From Planctomycetota bacterium (lineage in GTDB: Bacteria > Planctomycetota > UBA1135 > UBA2386): a DNA stretch of 64,000 nt. Both the position numbers and the translations under genes were made by a program. Shown piece after piece: positions 51,882-61,611 of this stretch. The DNA is taken from contig JADJWQ010000006.1 of the NCBI GenBank assembly GCA_016716265.1, positions 992,001 to 1,056,000 of the forward strand. The letters are read 5' to 3'. Each line of letters opens with the position of its first letter. The stretch's first letter is position 1. A model generated the notes under the pieces. It ran no database searches, was not told where the DNA came from, and was given only the letters and a program-made list of their open reading frames with translations.

Positions 51882-52523
51882 ATGGCAGATCCTGACCTGG
51901 TTGACGAGAACCCCACCGCGACGGGCGACGACGCCGCCGAGCCGCGGCCCCCGCTGCCGCGCTGGAAGCGGCTGCTGTTGATCGGTGCCGGCGTGTTCGT
52001 CGCGCTCGGTCTCGTGCTGCTGCCGTTCGAAGGCGGCCGCAGCGGCGACCTGTCGACATCGCAGGGCTCCGCGTCGCAGGCGCCGGGCGGCGCCGCCGGC
52101 GCTGGCGGTCATCGCGAGGCCGCCGGGCTGCAGGCGTCGGGCTCCTCGCTGGTCCCGGGCGGGACCGGCACGGGCGCTGGCGGCGGCACCGACCCGAGCG
52201 CGGCGGCGGCGTCCGGGCAGGACCTGTCGCCGGTGTTCCTCGGCCTCGGGTTCAGCTTCTTCGTCGGCTTCGCGATCGGCTACGCGTTCCGCGCCGTGCT
52301 GAAGCTCGCGCTGATCTTCGTCGGCCTGCAGTTCATCGTGCTCTACCTGCTGAACCACGCCGGCTGGGTGACGATCGACACCAGCGCGATGGCCACCTCG
52401 TGGGACACGTTCGTGTCGAGGGCCGGGAGCGATCTCGAGTCGTTCAAGGCCTTCATCACCGGCAGCCTGCCGAAGGCGAGCCTCGGCACGCTGGGGCTCT
52501 ACACCGGCTTCAAACGCCGCTGA
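51882..52523 (+). CDS. FUN14-like membrane protein
   Basis: 213 residues. One N-terminal helix (RLLLIGAGVFVALGLVLLPF), then a Gly/Ser/Ala-rich linker (residues 55-115), then two close hydrophobic segments (FLGLGFSFFVGFAIGYAFRA, KLALIFVGLQFIVLYLLNHA) with the G-x-x-x-G-Y-A-x-R pattern of FUN14 proteins, and a short amphipathic tail. The bacterial role of FUN14 proteins is not known. It is separate from trkH (75 bases). Confidence 0.62.
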   Translation: MADPDLVDENPTATGDDAAEPRPPLPRWKRLLLIGAGVFVALGLVLLPFEGGRSGDLSTSQGSASQAPGGAAGAGGHREAAGLQASGSSLVPGGTGTGAGGGTDPSAAAASGQDLSPVFLGLGFSFFVGFAIGYAFRAVLKLALIFVGLQFIVLYLLNHAGWVTIDTSAMATSWDTFVSRAGSDLESFKAFITGSLPKASLGTLGLYTGFKRR

Positions 52524-52550
52524 ACGTCGGCCGGGCGACGCCGTCGCGCG

Positions 52551-52562
52551 CGGCGCGCGCCG
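52551..52562. terminator. Palindrome between convergent genes
   Basis: A perfect 12-base palindrome CGGCGCGCGCCG lies in the 57-base gap between the converging FUN14-like and WD40-like genes. It could act as a bidirectional terminator, although without T-tracts. Confidence 0.3.
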
Positions 52563-52580
52563 GCGCCGTGGTCCGGCGAC

Positions 52581-54869
52581 TCAGCGCTCGCGCCGCGCGA
52601 ACCCGCTCAGGATCGGCGTGATCCCACCGGGCGTGTAGCTCGTCGGGGCCGACAAGGTGGCGCCATCCCACGGAAACAGCTTCAACTCGGCGGCGGCCGG
52701 ATCGCGCACGCACAGCGTTCGCGAGTGGTCGACGAAGCCGAGGTAACGCTCGGAGGTCACGGGCAGGAAGATGCCCGACGAACCGCCGGTAGCGGCGAGG
52801 CTCGGCGGGTTGTCCGGGTCCCACTCGTAGTGGTCGAAGGACGAGGCGTCGCGAATCCGCGTGCGCCACAGGGACCATGAGCCGAGCCCGGCCGGCCGCG
52901 TCTGCACGAACACCTCGTAGCCCTCGCTGTCGACGGCGACACCGAGCGCGCTCCGTCCAGCGTCGATCACCCGGTTCTCGACGACCGCACCGCTGCCGAA
53001 GCCGGCCGGGGAGCCGAAGTCGAGCAGCGTCACGGAGCCGTCGCTGTGCCCGCAGAACGCGTGGTCGTTGGCCGGGCTGAACTCGATGCACTGGGTCCCC
53101 CCACCGGCGACCGCCGACAGCGAACCGACGAGCGTCGGCACACCCAGCGGCGAGATCCGGACCAGGTCGAGGTCGGCGTTCGTCGATCTGCCGAGCACGA
53201 GCAACCCGCCGCCCGAGCTCAGACCGATGCGGTCGAAGCTGGTCGAGGCCGTCAGGGAGCCGAGCAGCGCGCCATCGAAGGCGCGGATCTGGAGCTGGGT
53301 TCCGCCCGTCTCGTCGAAGATGACGAGTTGATCTCGCGGAGTGACGCGGACGCCCGCCGAGGTCACGCCAGTGGCGCCGACCACGGACGGCGTCCCGGAG
53401 TCCACGTCGATGATCCGAATGAACGCCCCATCCGTCACGACCGCGCGCGTGCCGTCCGCCGAGGACTCGACGTCGTCAGCGGTCAGGCTCAGCGCCGAGG
53501 CGATCGGGATGCGATTGCCGGCGGTGTCGACGCGGACGAGATCGCGGCTCGCGAACGAGGCACCCTCCAGCACCAGGGCCTCGGAGCGCTCGGGACAGTC
53601 GACCTCGACCTTGCCGACGATGTACGGATAGCGCAGCGTGCAGGCGGGATCCGGAACGCCGCACAGGCGGACGAAGCCAGGCGGGCCGGCCTGCGTCGTC
53701 CAGGTGATCGGGACCGGGCCGCCGTAGCGGGCATCGAAGACGTCGCCGAGCTGCTGGGCGTGCTCGGCGCCGACCTGGGCCCCGGTCGTCGAGGCTCGCA
53801 CGACCGTGACCGCGTCCAGGAACACATCGAAGTGACGCATCCAGCCGCCCGCGCAGGTCATCTCGAAGTGCACGTCGTCGACGATGCGCGTGCCGACCGG
53901 CCAGAACACGCCGCTCGTCGAGCACGGGTCGGAGATCGGCAGGTCGACGTAGATCTTCGTGCCATCGTTCTGCCAGCTGGCGACGTAGTCGACGGTGTTG
54001 GCGTCTTCTGGAGCGCGCAGCGTGAAGTCGCCGACCTGGGCCATGTTCACTGCCGCGGTGTGGCCGTCCCACGCCCATTCCTCCCCGGGAGCGGACAACG
54101 AGCGGGTCCGGCCCGCCGGCGCCGTCCGATTGCGCCCGCGGTGCACGAACAGCGGGCCCTGCCGGAAGCCTGGTGCCGCATGCACGAGCCGCGCCCGGAG
54201 CACGCGATCGCCGTTCGGCTCCGTGCGGAGCGACGTGCCGAGGAACAGCGCGACGGCACCGGTCAGCGGATCCATCGAGCGGATGCACTGATCGCGGGGA
54301 TCGTCGCCGAAGTCGTTGCCGACGATCTCGATCTCCTGACCGACACCACCAGCGCGGGGTGCGACGCTGATCAGCCGCAGCGTCGGCTCGAAGCCGAGCG
54401 TGGAATCACCGGCGTCGGACAGCGCAATACCGAGTTGGTTGGCACCGGGGTCTACCACGAGCCATTGTGCGTAGACGTGGACACCCGCGAGCGTGGGGTC
54501 CTGTGGGATCAGCAGCTCGGTGCGCGCCGAGCCGAGTGGATCGGTGGACGAGGCGATCGTGTCATCGATCGATGTGAGGAGCACGCAGCCGGGCGCCCCG
54601 AGCGACGTGAGATCGAGCGGCAGGGGTACACCACCCGCCTGGCTGCTCGACAGGCCGAGCAGCAGGAACGCGGGGGCCGAGGGGCGCGCGCCGTCGAGTG
54701 CGATCGTGGAGCGTCGGCCGAACTCGGGCAGGCCGGTCGCGGTGAGCGAGCCGCCGCCGGGGCAGCCCGCTCCGAACGACGAGTGGCTCGCCAGCCCCGG
54801 CTGCTGTGCAGCCACACCGGGGATCAGGGCTGTCGCGCCGAGCGCGATTGCGCAGAGTCGAGTCTTCAT
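52581..54869 (-). CDS. Secreted protein with N-terminal beta-sandwich, IPT-like domain and WD40-like propeller
   Basis: 762 residues. ATG at 54869 with GGAG 6 bases upstream; signal peptide KTRLCAIALGATALIPGVAA. The domain usually found at the C-terminus of these secreted proteins is here at residues about 28-155 (FGAGCPGGGSLTATGLPEF, PLDLTSLGAPGCVLLTS, YAQWLVVDPGANQLGIALS). An IPT/TIG-like part follows (RLISVAPRAGGVGQEIEIVG), then a beta-rich region, and from about 440 a propeller with blades such as FIRIIDVDSGTPSVVG and IEFSPANDHAFCGHSDGSVT. Ligand unknown. Confidence 0.8.
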   Translation of the reverse strand: MKTRLCAIALGATALIPGVAAQQPGLASHSSFGAGCPGGGSLTATGLPEFGRRSTIALDGARPSAPAFLLLGLSSSQAGGVPLPLDLTSLGAPGCVLLTSIDDTIASSTDPLGSARTELLIPQDPTLAGVHVYAQWLVVDPGANQLGIALSDAGDSTLGFEPTLRLISVAPRAGGVGQEIEIVGNDFGDDPRDQCIRSMDPLTGAVALFLGTSLRTEPNGDRVLRARLVHAAPGFRQGPLFVHRGRNRTAPAGRTRSLSAPGEEWAWDGHTAAVNMAQVGDFTLRAPEDANTVDYVASWQNDGTKIYVDLPISDPCSTSGVFWPVGTRIVDDVHFEMTCAGGWMRHFDVFLDAVTVVRASTTGAQVGAEHAQQLGDVFDARYGGPVPITWTTQAGPPGFVRLCGVPDPACTLRYPYIVGKVEVDCPERSEALVLEGASFASRDLVRVDTAGNRIPIASALSLTADDVESSADGTRAVVTDGAFIRIIDVDSGTPSVVGATGVTSAGVRVTPRDQLVIFDETGGTQLQIRAFDGALLGSLTASTSFDRIGLSSGGGLLVLGRSTNADLDLVRISPLGVPTLVGSLSAVAGGGTQCIEFSPANDHAFCGHSDGSVTLLDFGSPAGFGSGAVVENRVIDAGRSALGVAVDSEGYEVFVQTRPAGLGSWSLWRTRIRDASSFDHYEWDPDNPPSLAATGGSSGIFLPVTSERYLGFVDHSRTLCVRDPAAAELKLFPWDGATLSAPTSYTPGGITPILSGFARRER

Positions 54870-55024
54870 CGAGGTCTCCAGTCCAGGTCCGCAGGAAGTC
54901 CGGCGGGGTTGCCGGTCGCCAGACCAGGACCGGAGCGGGCCAGGATCGGACACCTCGATCGAGGCTTCGGGGTTACAACGGACACCGTTCGCAGACGTGC
55001 CCTGGAACGACCGCGCGGCCAGGC

Positions 55025-55861
55025 GCCTGCCCGCACCTCCCGGTCCGGGGGAACGCAGAACGTCCAGAGCACCTCCGTCAGGACGTAGGTCGGGTTCCCG
55101 CCGCGGCCGTTCGGTGCGCGCTCGATGAAGTCCGCGGCGAAGATGTGCGCGGCACCCGCGTCGACGCGGGCGCTGTTCGTCTCGGGTTCGCAGCGCCCGC
55201 TGTGCCCGAGCTGGGCGCCGAGGTGATGGCCGGCGATGTCGCCGACCGACGCGTGGGCGAACCACGCGAGATGATCGAGAACGAGACCCGCCGCCGCGCT
55301 CCGGGATTCGCCGAGCTCCCCGCCGCCGACCGCCGTCGCGAGCCACGCGCCGCAGGACTGTCGCCGACCGGTCTGGTCGTCGAGCTGGATCTCGTTCCCG
55401 AGCAGGTCGTCGAACGTCGTCGGTCGCCTCCGGACGGGCAGCGACCGGAACGCGCGAGCCTCGGTGCCCGACTCACGGGACGATGCCAGGTCGACCCGAT
55501 CGACGAGCGGGGTGCTGGCACCGAGCCGCGGCCCGCGCCGAGCTACCGCGCGTCGATGACCTCGACGGTCGCGGCGACCGGATCGAGGTCGGCATCGATG
55601 CCCAGCAGGGCGAGCGACACACCGAGATGGTCGCTGTCGTCGAGCGACCTCGCGTCGGCGAAGCCGCGCGAACGGTACCGGGTCAGCCAGTCCGGCGTCC
55701 CGAGCGCCGGGTCGACGCCACGGCGCCGGCGCGGCGCGGACCACGGCCATGCCGGCGGGCGGCCGGCCGCGCCACCGCCAAAGCGGTGCCCGGCAGCCGT
55801 TCCGCGCCGACACCGGTGTGGTAGTTCGGCGATGCACACCCCATCGACCAAACGCCCACCG
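55025..55861 (-). pseudogene. Frameshifted, unrecognised gene remnant
   Basis: Two adjoining minus-strand frames show gene-like third-position bias and protein-like translation but cannot be joined without a shift near 55545. The upstream part (55543 to about 55700) reads GTPDWLTRYRSRGFADARSL, DDSDHLGVSLALLGIDADLD and ends EVIDAR-stop. The downstream part (about 55530 to 55025) reads RPTTFDDLLGNEIQLDDQTG, RRQSCGAWLATAVGGGELGE, LVLDHLAWFAHASVGDIAGH and NPTYVLTEVLWTFCVPP, with no good start codon. One frameshift would make a continuous product of about 250 residues. Family not recognised. A sequencing error is an alternative. Confidence 0.5.
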
Positions 55862-58039
55862 TCACTCACCACGCAGGAGTCGGAGCGCCTCGCGGGCTCG
55901 CTCGCCACGCTCGAGGTCGTCGCGCATCGCGTCGAGCTCGGGGTAGACCGCCGCCCAGTCCGCCTCCCGCCCGACCGCGCGGTGCCGGGACGCGCTGGCG
56001 AGCAGGTCGCCGAGGCGCTGCCGCGACGCCACGTCACGGACGCGGACGTAGAGGCGCGCGACCGCCGCGAACGCACGCGGACTGTCGATCGCCGCCAGCG
56101 CGTCGAGCATCGAGCAGCGGACTGCCGGCTGGCGCACGGTCTCGATGTGCGCGAGGTGGAAGTCGAGCCACACGCCGTCGGTGCACGCGGCGAGTTCGGC
56201 GAGCTCCGCAGCGGTCGGCGTCGTGTCGCTGCGCTCGAGGCGCTGCAGCAACGCGAACACGGAGCGCTCCTGCGCGGCGCGCTCCCGCAGCACCGCGCAG
56301 GTCGCGCGCAGGTCGTCGCGCACGACGCGCTCCTCGAGTGCGGTGCACAGCTCGAGCGCCCGGTCGAACTGCCCGTTCGCGAGCGCATCGCGGATCGTCC
56401 CGAGCTGCACCTCGACCAGCCGCTCGACGACCTCGGGCACGCGGCGCCCTGCCTGCGTCCAGCCGAGCCCCGCGCCGACCTCGCGGAGCGCGACGAGCGC
56501 AGCCAGGCCGCGGTCGTCGCGCTCGTGGCCCACGGCCGTCTGGAGCGCCGTGGCGAGCCGTCGCTCGGCGCGCCATTCCGCCACACCGACGAGCCCGAGC
56601 GCGGTCGCCGCAGACAGCGCGGCCGCGACGGTCGCGAGGCGTTGCCGCCGCTGCCGGCGCCGCCGCTCGCGACCGGTCGCGAGGTCGTGGATGCGGCTGC
56701 GCAGACCGTCGTCCTCGGGATCGAGCTCGAGCGCGCGCCGCAGATGGGCGAGCCCGGCCGCCTCGTCGCGACGCACGACCGCCTCGCCGAGCCGCCGCCA
56801 CAGGCGCGCCGACTCGGCGGTGTGGCCGAGTCCCTCGCACAGCCGGGCGCGGCAGGCGACGAGCTCCTCGCGACCCGACAGCCGCCGCTCGCCGCCGGCG
56901 ACCGCGTCGAGCACCTCGCGGCCGCGCTCCAGCGTGCCGACGCTCTCGTAGATGCCGATCAACTCGGCGAGTGCCGCGACGATCTCGTCGTCGTCACCCG
57001 CGCGCGCCAGCAGCTGCAGGCGGCGCTCGCGGAGCGACACGTCCGCCGGCGCGCACGCGACCGCACGTTCGTAGCAGCGCAGCGCGACGTCCAGGTCGCC
57101 GCGCGCGGCGGCGGCGTGGCCGAGCAGCGCGAGCTCGGCGGCGGCAGCGTCGGCCCGGCCGGCCTCGGTCAGCAGGGCGACGAGCCGCTCGCGGAGCTCG
57201 TCGCGGCCCGGCTCGAGGCGCAGCGCGCGGCGGATCAGCCGCTCGGCGACGGCCGCATCGCCCGCGCGGTCGATCACCTCGACGAGCTCGTCGACCCCCG
57301 CCGGCCGGGCGAGCTCCAGGTCGCCCAGCACGAGCAGCGCCCGCCCGACCTCGAAGCCCGACAGCCCGAGCCCGCGCGCGATCGCGCCGACCGAGGCCTC
57401 GCCGTCGAGGCTGTCCGCGACCGCGCGCACCGCGTCGTCCGGCAGCTCGACCTCGTCGATGCCCTGGAGCGGGACGAACACGTCGTCCTCGGACGTGACG
57501 AGGCGCCGGATCCGTGCCCCGTCGTCGCGCCGCCGGGCCGCCTCCATCAGCAGCCCCTCGATCTCCAGGGGCGTACAGAACTCCGACAGCGCCGCCACTT
57601 CGCTGCCAGCGAGCTCGTCGGCGTCGCGCTCGACGAACGCGAAGCGACCCTGCTCGAGCGCGAGCAGCTCGCAGACCTCGTCGCGCACGAGTGTCGTGAC
57701 GGCCCGCACGACGTCCTCGACCGCGCACAGGCCGCCGTCGACGAGCAGTCCGACGGGGGTGCGCTTCGAGCGCCGGCGTCGCGCGAGATGGCGGTGGGCC
57801 GACTCCGGGTCGAGCACACCCCAGGCCGCGAGGCGCTCGACCACGGGAAGATCCCGGGGGACGACCGGCCGGCAGCCGCGTACCCTGCCATCGACGAAGG
57901 CTACCAGCCGCTCACCCCCGCGGTCGGTGACGCTCAGCACGCCCGTCGCGCGATTCGCGGCGACGTTGTGGAACACGTCGCTGAGTCCGATGCCGCCGAG
58001 TTCTCCAGAGAAGCCCACGCGTCCTCCTGCTCGTTCCAT
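55862..58039 (-). CDS. DUF4388-domain protein with TPR repeats and one membrane segment
   Basis: 725 residues. ATG at 58039 with GAGGGG upstream. Residues 5-60 are the start of a DUF4388/PatA-N domain (GFSGELGGIGLSDVFHNVAA, NRATGVLSVTDRGGERLVAF, VDGRVRGCRP), which continues to about 230. Residues 270-460 are TPR-like (RGDLDVALRCYERAVACAPA, GLAHLRRALELDPEDDG). One hydrophobic helix at about 480 (LATVAAALSAATALGLVGVA) precedes more helical repeats. DUF4388 proteins occur in bacterial signalling (gliding, response-regulator networks). Partner unknown; no operon partner in the same direction. Confidence 0.8.
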   Translation of the reverse strand: MERAGGRVGFSGELGGIGLSDVFHNVAANRATGVLSVTDRGGERLVAFVDGRVRGCRPVVPRDLPVVERLAAWGVLDPESAHRHLARRRRSKRTPVGLLVDGGLCAVEDVVRAVTTLVRDEVCELLALEQGRFAFVERDADELAGSEVAALSEFCTPLEIEGLLMEAARRRDDGARIRRLVTSEDDVFVPLQGIDEVELPDDAVRAVADSLDGEASVGAIARGLGLSGFEVGRALLVLGDLELARPAGVDELVEVIDRAGDAAVAERLIRRALRLEPGRDELRERLVALLTEAGRADAAAAELALLGHAAAARGDLDVALRCYERAVACAPADVSLRERRLQLLARAGDDDEIVAALAELIGIYESVGTLERGREVLDAVAGGERRLSGREELVACRARLCEGLGHTAESARLWRRLGEAVVRRDEAAGLAHLRRALELDPEDDGLRSRIHDLATGRERRRRQRRQRLATVAAALSAATALGLVGVAEWRAERRLATALQTAVGHERDDRGLAALVALREVGAGLGWTQAGRRVPEVVERLVEVQLGTIRDALANGQFDRALELCTALEERVVRDDLRATCAVLRERAAQERSVFALLQRLERSDTTPTAAELAELAACTDGVWLDFHLAHIETVRQPAVRCSMLDALAAIDSPRAFAAVARLYVRVRDVASRQRLGDLLASASRHRAVGREADWAAVYPELDAMRDDLERGERAREALRLLRGE

Positions 58040-58284
58040 CGGCGCGGATCCCCTCAGCGCCGTAGCCGCGGATGCCGATGCGTCCAGGGTCCGGACCCGC
58101 GCAGCCCGCTGCGACCGTCGCGACCGGGCGAAACCGCGCGAGCTCCGATGCAAGACGGCGACACCCGCGGCGTTGGTCCATCGGCGGCGAGGCCCACGCC
58201 TCGGGGAGACCCACAGTCCTGCGGGAGTCCCCCTCGCACCGATCCACATCCTGTCCTGATCTTCCGACTGAAACCTCCCATCCC

Positions 58285-59589
58285 ATGATCCGCGATTGGC
58301 GCTCACGCGCGATCTCGCCGGCGGACGTCGCCGCGAAGATCCCATCCGGCTCGAACGTGTTCGTCCACGGCACCTCCGCCACCCCGATCCCGCTGCTGCA
58401 CGCGATGGCCGCGCGGCAGGATCTGGAGCGCGTGAGGATCTACAGCCTGCACCTCGAGGGCGCCGAGCCGCTGCTCCAGCCCGGAGTGCGCGAGCGACTG
58501 TTCACGGCCGCGCTGTTCTGCGGTTCCCAGCAGCGCAAGGCGATCGAGGCCGGCTACGGAGACTTCTGGCCGATCTTCCTGTCCAACATCCCGCGCCTGT
58601 TCGAGACGCGCGTGATCGACCTCGACGTCGCGGTACTGCAGGTGTCGCCGCCCGACAAGCACGGCTGGTGCACGCTCGGCACCTCGGTGGACTGTGCGCT
58701 GAGCGCTGCCCGCGCCGCCAAGCTCGTGATCGCCGAGGTCAACGAGCGCATGCCGCGCACGCACGGCAACTCGACGATCTCCTTCGACCGCATCGACCAC
58801 TTCTGCGTCACGAACCGATCGCTGCCGCAGTCGGTGCTACCGCCGGAGACCGACGTCGAGGCGCGCATCGGGGATACGGTCGCCCGGCTCGTCGAGGACG
58901 GCTCGTGCCTGCAGGCGGGTATTGGAGCGATCCCGAATGCCGTCCTGCGCCGGCTCAAGGACAAGCACGACCTCGGCATCCACACCGAGATGTTCTCGGA
59001 TGGCGTCGTCGAGCTCTACGAGGCCGGCGCGATCACGAACATCAACAAGTCCGTGCACCCGCGGCGGCTGGTCACCAGCTTCGTGGCCGGCACCGACCGG
59101 ACCTTCGACTTCGTCGACGACAATCCGCGCGTCGAGTTCCACCCCTGCGACCGCACCAACGACGTCCGAGTGATCTCGCGGCTCGAACGGGTCGTCGCGA
59201 TCAACTCGGCACTCGAGATCGACCTGACCGGCCAGGTGTGTGCCGACTCGATCGGCCCGCGGATCTACTCCGGCATCGGCGGCCAGATGGACTTCATGCA
59301 GGGCGCCGCATTGACCGAAGGCGGCAAGCCGATCATCGCGATCCCGTCGACGGCATCGCGGGGCACAGTGTCGCGCATCTCGCCGATGCTGAAGCAGGGT
59401 GCCGGCGTCGTCACGTCGCGTGGCCACGTGCACTGGGTCGTCAGCGAGTACGGAGCCGTCAATCTGCACGGCAAGGGCCTGCGCGACCGCGGCGAGCTCC
59501 TGATCAGCATCTCGCACCCCGACTTCCGCAGCGAGCTGCGCGACGCGCTCGCCGAGCTGCGGCACTTCCCGGTGACGCAACCGGTGTGA
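58285..59589 (+). CDS. Acetyl-CoA hydrolase/CoA-transferase family protein
   Basis: 434 residues, full length for the family. Seen: GSNVFVHGTSATPIPLLHAM, VSPPDKHGWCTLGTSVDCAL, LQAGIGAIPNAVL, GIHTEMFSDGVVEL with the active Glu at about 235, and SGIGGQMDFMQGA (about 329-341), the CoA-binding GIGGQ-type loop. The enzyme forms a glutamyl-CoA thioester and transfers CoA between short acids, as in 4-hydroxybutyrate, succinyl or acetate CoA-transferases. Substrate not readable from sequence. It converges on the DUF389 gene with 9 bases between. Confidence 0.9.
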   Translation: MIRDWRSRAISPADVAAKIPSGSNVFVHGTSATPIPLLHAMAARQDLERVRIYSLHLEGAEPLLQPGVRERLFTAALFCGSQQRKAIEAGYGDFWPIFLSNIPRLFETRVIDLDVAVLQVSPPDKHGWCTLGTSVDCALSAARAAKLVIAEVNERMPRTHGNSTISFDRIDHFCVTNRSLPQSVLPPETDVEARIGDTVARLVEDGSCLQAGIGAIPNAVLRRLKDKHDLGIHTEMFSDGVVELYEAGAITNINKSVHPRRLVTSFVAGTDRTFDFVDDNPRVEFHPCDRTNDVRVISRLERVVAINSALEIDLTGQVCADSIGPRIYSGIGGQMDFMQGAALTEGGKPIIAIPSTASRGTVSRISPMLKQGAGVVTSRGHVHWVVSEYGAVNLHGKGLRDRGELLISISHPDFRSELRDALAELRHFPVTQPV

Positions 59590-59598
59590 GCCGCGTCG

Positions 59599-61476
59599 TC
59601 AGCGCCGGCGCGGCGCGGTCTGCGCGGTCGTCTCCCAGACGTGCGTGAGCCGCAGGCCGAGGCGCTCGTCGAAGAACGGCACCGCCGCCCGACGGAGCCG
59701 GTCGGCGAGGTCGACCGGCGGAGGCACCGCGCCACCGAGGCGCACCGAGAGGACCGGCGCGGTCACGTCGCCGGTCAGCTCGAGGCTCGCGAGCCGCTGA
59801 TCCGCGGGCAGGATGGCCCGCAGCGCGGCGCGACAACCGAGGGGGAGCGGGTCCTGCGGGCGATCCGCGCGCGTGGCGAGGTGCAGCGCCAACGCGAGCG
59901 TGGCGGCTCCGAGCAACGGTCCGACCGGGCGCACCCAGCGCGATGCGTCGCTCTGGCTGCGCACGCCGACCAGGCGCAGGCTCAGGCTCGCGGCAACGAC
60001 GATCGCGATCATGTTGGTGACGAACAGCAGCAGTGCACCGTAGCCCAGCACGAGGTCGCCGCGCGCGATGGCGAGCCCCGAGGTGGCGATCGGCGGCACG
60101 AGCGCGGCTGCGATCGCGACGCCCGGCAAGGCCGCCGACAGGCTCGAGCGTGACGTCGCATAGGCGGCTGCCAGCCCGGACACGAACGCGACGAACAGGT
60201 CGCGGATGCCGGGCCAACCGCGCTCAGCCATCTCGCCGGTCGGCTCGGCGTAGCCCGGGTCGCAGAGGCCGACCACGAGTGCGATCACGAATGCTGTCAG
60301 CACGCCGAAGCCGATCGTCCGGAGCGCGCCCCGCGCCAGCACCGCATTGCCCTGCGCGAGCGCGAGCCCGACCCCGAGGATCGGGGTCATCAGCGGAGCG
60401 ACGAGCATCGCGCCGATGACGACCGCCACCGAGTCCTGCAGCAGGCCGAGGGCCGCGATGAACGTCGACAGGCTGATCAGCGCGACGAAGTCGAAGTTCC
60501 ACGCCGAGTTCGATTGCACGCGTTCGAACAGCTCGACGCGCCGCTCGCGGCCGAGCTGCGGAACGACGTTCTGGAGTGCGAGCTCGACGCGCCGGCGCAG
60601 CCGGTTGGTGAACGGGATCGCGCGGCGGACCGCGAGCACCGTGGTGTCACCACGCTTGCGCAGCATGCGACCGGCGCGCGTCGCGGCGAAGCGCGCGCCG
60701 AGCTCGCCGAGCCAGGTGCCGATCACGACGACGTCCGGAGCGAGGTCCGCACAGGCGCTGGCGATCCCCGCGTCGATCGACGCATCGACGACGACGCGAA
60801 GGTCGACGCCGTCGCGGTCGTCGCCGAGCGCCTGCGCGAGCAGCCGCTCGAGCGCGCGGCGACCGACCTGCTCGGCGTCCCGGCCGATCGGTGGCTCGAC
60901 GTACAGCGCGGTCGCACGCCCGCCGCCGTCCCGGACGAGGTCGCGCACGAGGCGCAGCGAGGTCGACACGTGCGGACCCGGCGCGATCGGCACCAGCACG
61001 TGCAGCGCATCGGCCAGCACCGCCGGCCCGGGCCGCAGCACCGCGACGCGGCAGGTCAGGCGCGGCAGCAGGTCGCGGCCGACGGCCAGCGTGCGGGGGT
61101 CGGTCGGGTCGAACGCGCCGAGCGTGACGAGCAGCAGCTCGGCACCGTGGGCTGCGACCTGCCGGGCGACCGCGGCCAGGTCGCCAGCGGCGGCGACGAC
61201 AGCGCGGAGTGAGGGGGGGTCCGGCTCGGCGCTCGCCGGCGGCTCCGCGGTCCCGGTCGCCACCGCCGGCGCGGCCGCTGCGACGCGGAATCGCCCGGAT
61301 CGGTCGACCGCGCTGCGCACCCGGGCGACCAGACGTTCGGCGCTCGCGTCCTTCCCCTCTGCGCGCGGCTGCACCAGCAGGAGCAGGTCGTCGGTGGTGG
61401 CCGCCGCGATCCGCAGGACGCTCGCGACCTGCTCGGGGATCGGGGCCGCGGGATCGAGCAGCGCGGCGAGCTTCAT
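59599..61476 (-). CDS. DUF389-family membrane protein with UspA-like N-terminal region
   Basis: 625 residues. Residues 1-290 look like two UspA-type nucleotide-binding units (MKLAALLDPAAPIPEQVA, LHVLVPIAPGPHVSTSLRLV, LAPDVVVIGTWLGELGARFA). Residues 300-540 carry the DUF389 core: NSAWNFDFVALISLSTFIAA, LGLLQDSVAVVIGAMLVAPL, MTPILGVGLALAQGN and ALPGVAIAAALVPPIATSGL, with about seven helices. The tail of about 90 residues is soluble. DUF389 proteins are predicted transporters of unknown substrate; stress-related control via the Usp part is inferred. Confidence 0.85.
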   Translation of the reverse strand: MKLAALLDPAAPIPEQVASVLRIAAATTDDLLLLVQPRAEGKDASAERLVARVRSAVDRSGRFRVAAAAPAVATGTAEPPASAEPDPPSLRAVVAAAGDLAAVARQVAAHGAELLLVTLGAFDPTDPRTLAVGRDLLPRLTCRVAVLRPGPAVLADALHVLVPIAPGPHVSTSLRLVRDLVRDGGGRATALYVEPPIGRDAEQVGRRALERLLAQALGDDRDGVDLRVVVDASIDAGIASACADLAPDVVVIGTWLGELGARFAATRAGRMLRKRGDTTVLAVRRAIPFTNRLRRRVELALQNVVPQLGRERRVELFERVQSNSAWNFDFVALISLSTFIAALGLLQDSVAVVIGAMLVAPLMTPILGVGLALAQGNAVLARGALRTIGFGVLTAFVIALVVGLCDPGYAEPTGEMAERGWPGIRDLFVAFVSGLAAAYATSRSSLSAALPGVAIAAALVPPIATSGLAIARGDLVLGYGALLLFVTNMIAIVVAASLSLRLVGVRSQSDASRWVRPVGPLLGAATLALALHLATRADRPQDPLPLGCRAALRAILPADQRLASLELTGDVTAPVLSVRLGGAVPPPVDLADRLRRAAVPFFDERLGLRLTHVWETTAQTAPRRR

Positions 61477-61611
61477 CGGATCGGTGCGGACGCTAACGGA
61501 TCCCGGACTCGCGCGGAACCCGCGCGGCGAGGGCGGTCCGGGCTCCCGCACCGATCCGGCCCGCGCGTCGCGCGACCTTCCCGGGCGCCGCACGGTATGC
61601 AGGGGACCACG

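Noticed and set aside
54806..58288. Plus-strand open frame of about 1,160 codons opposite the DUF4388 gene
   Set aside because: It is low-complexity shadow sequence; the minus strand has the recognisable domains.
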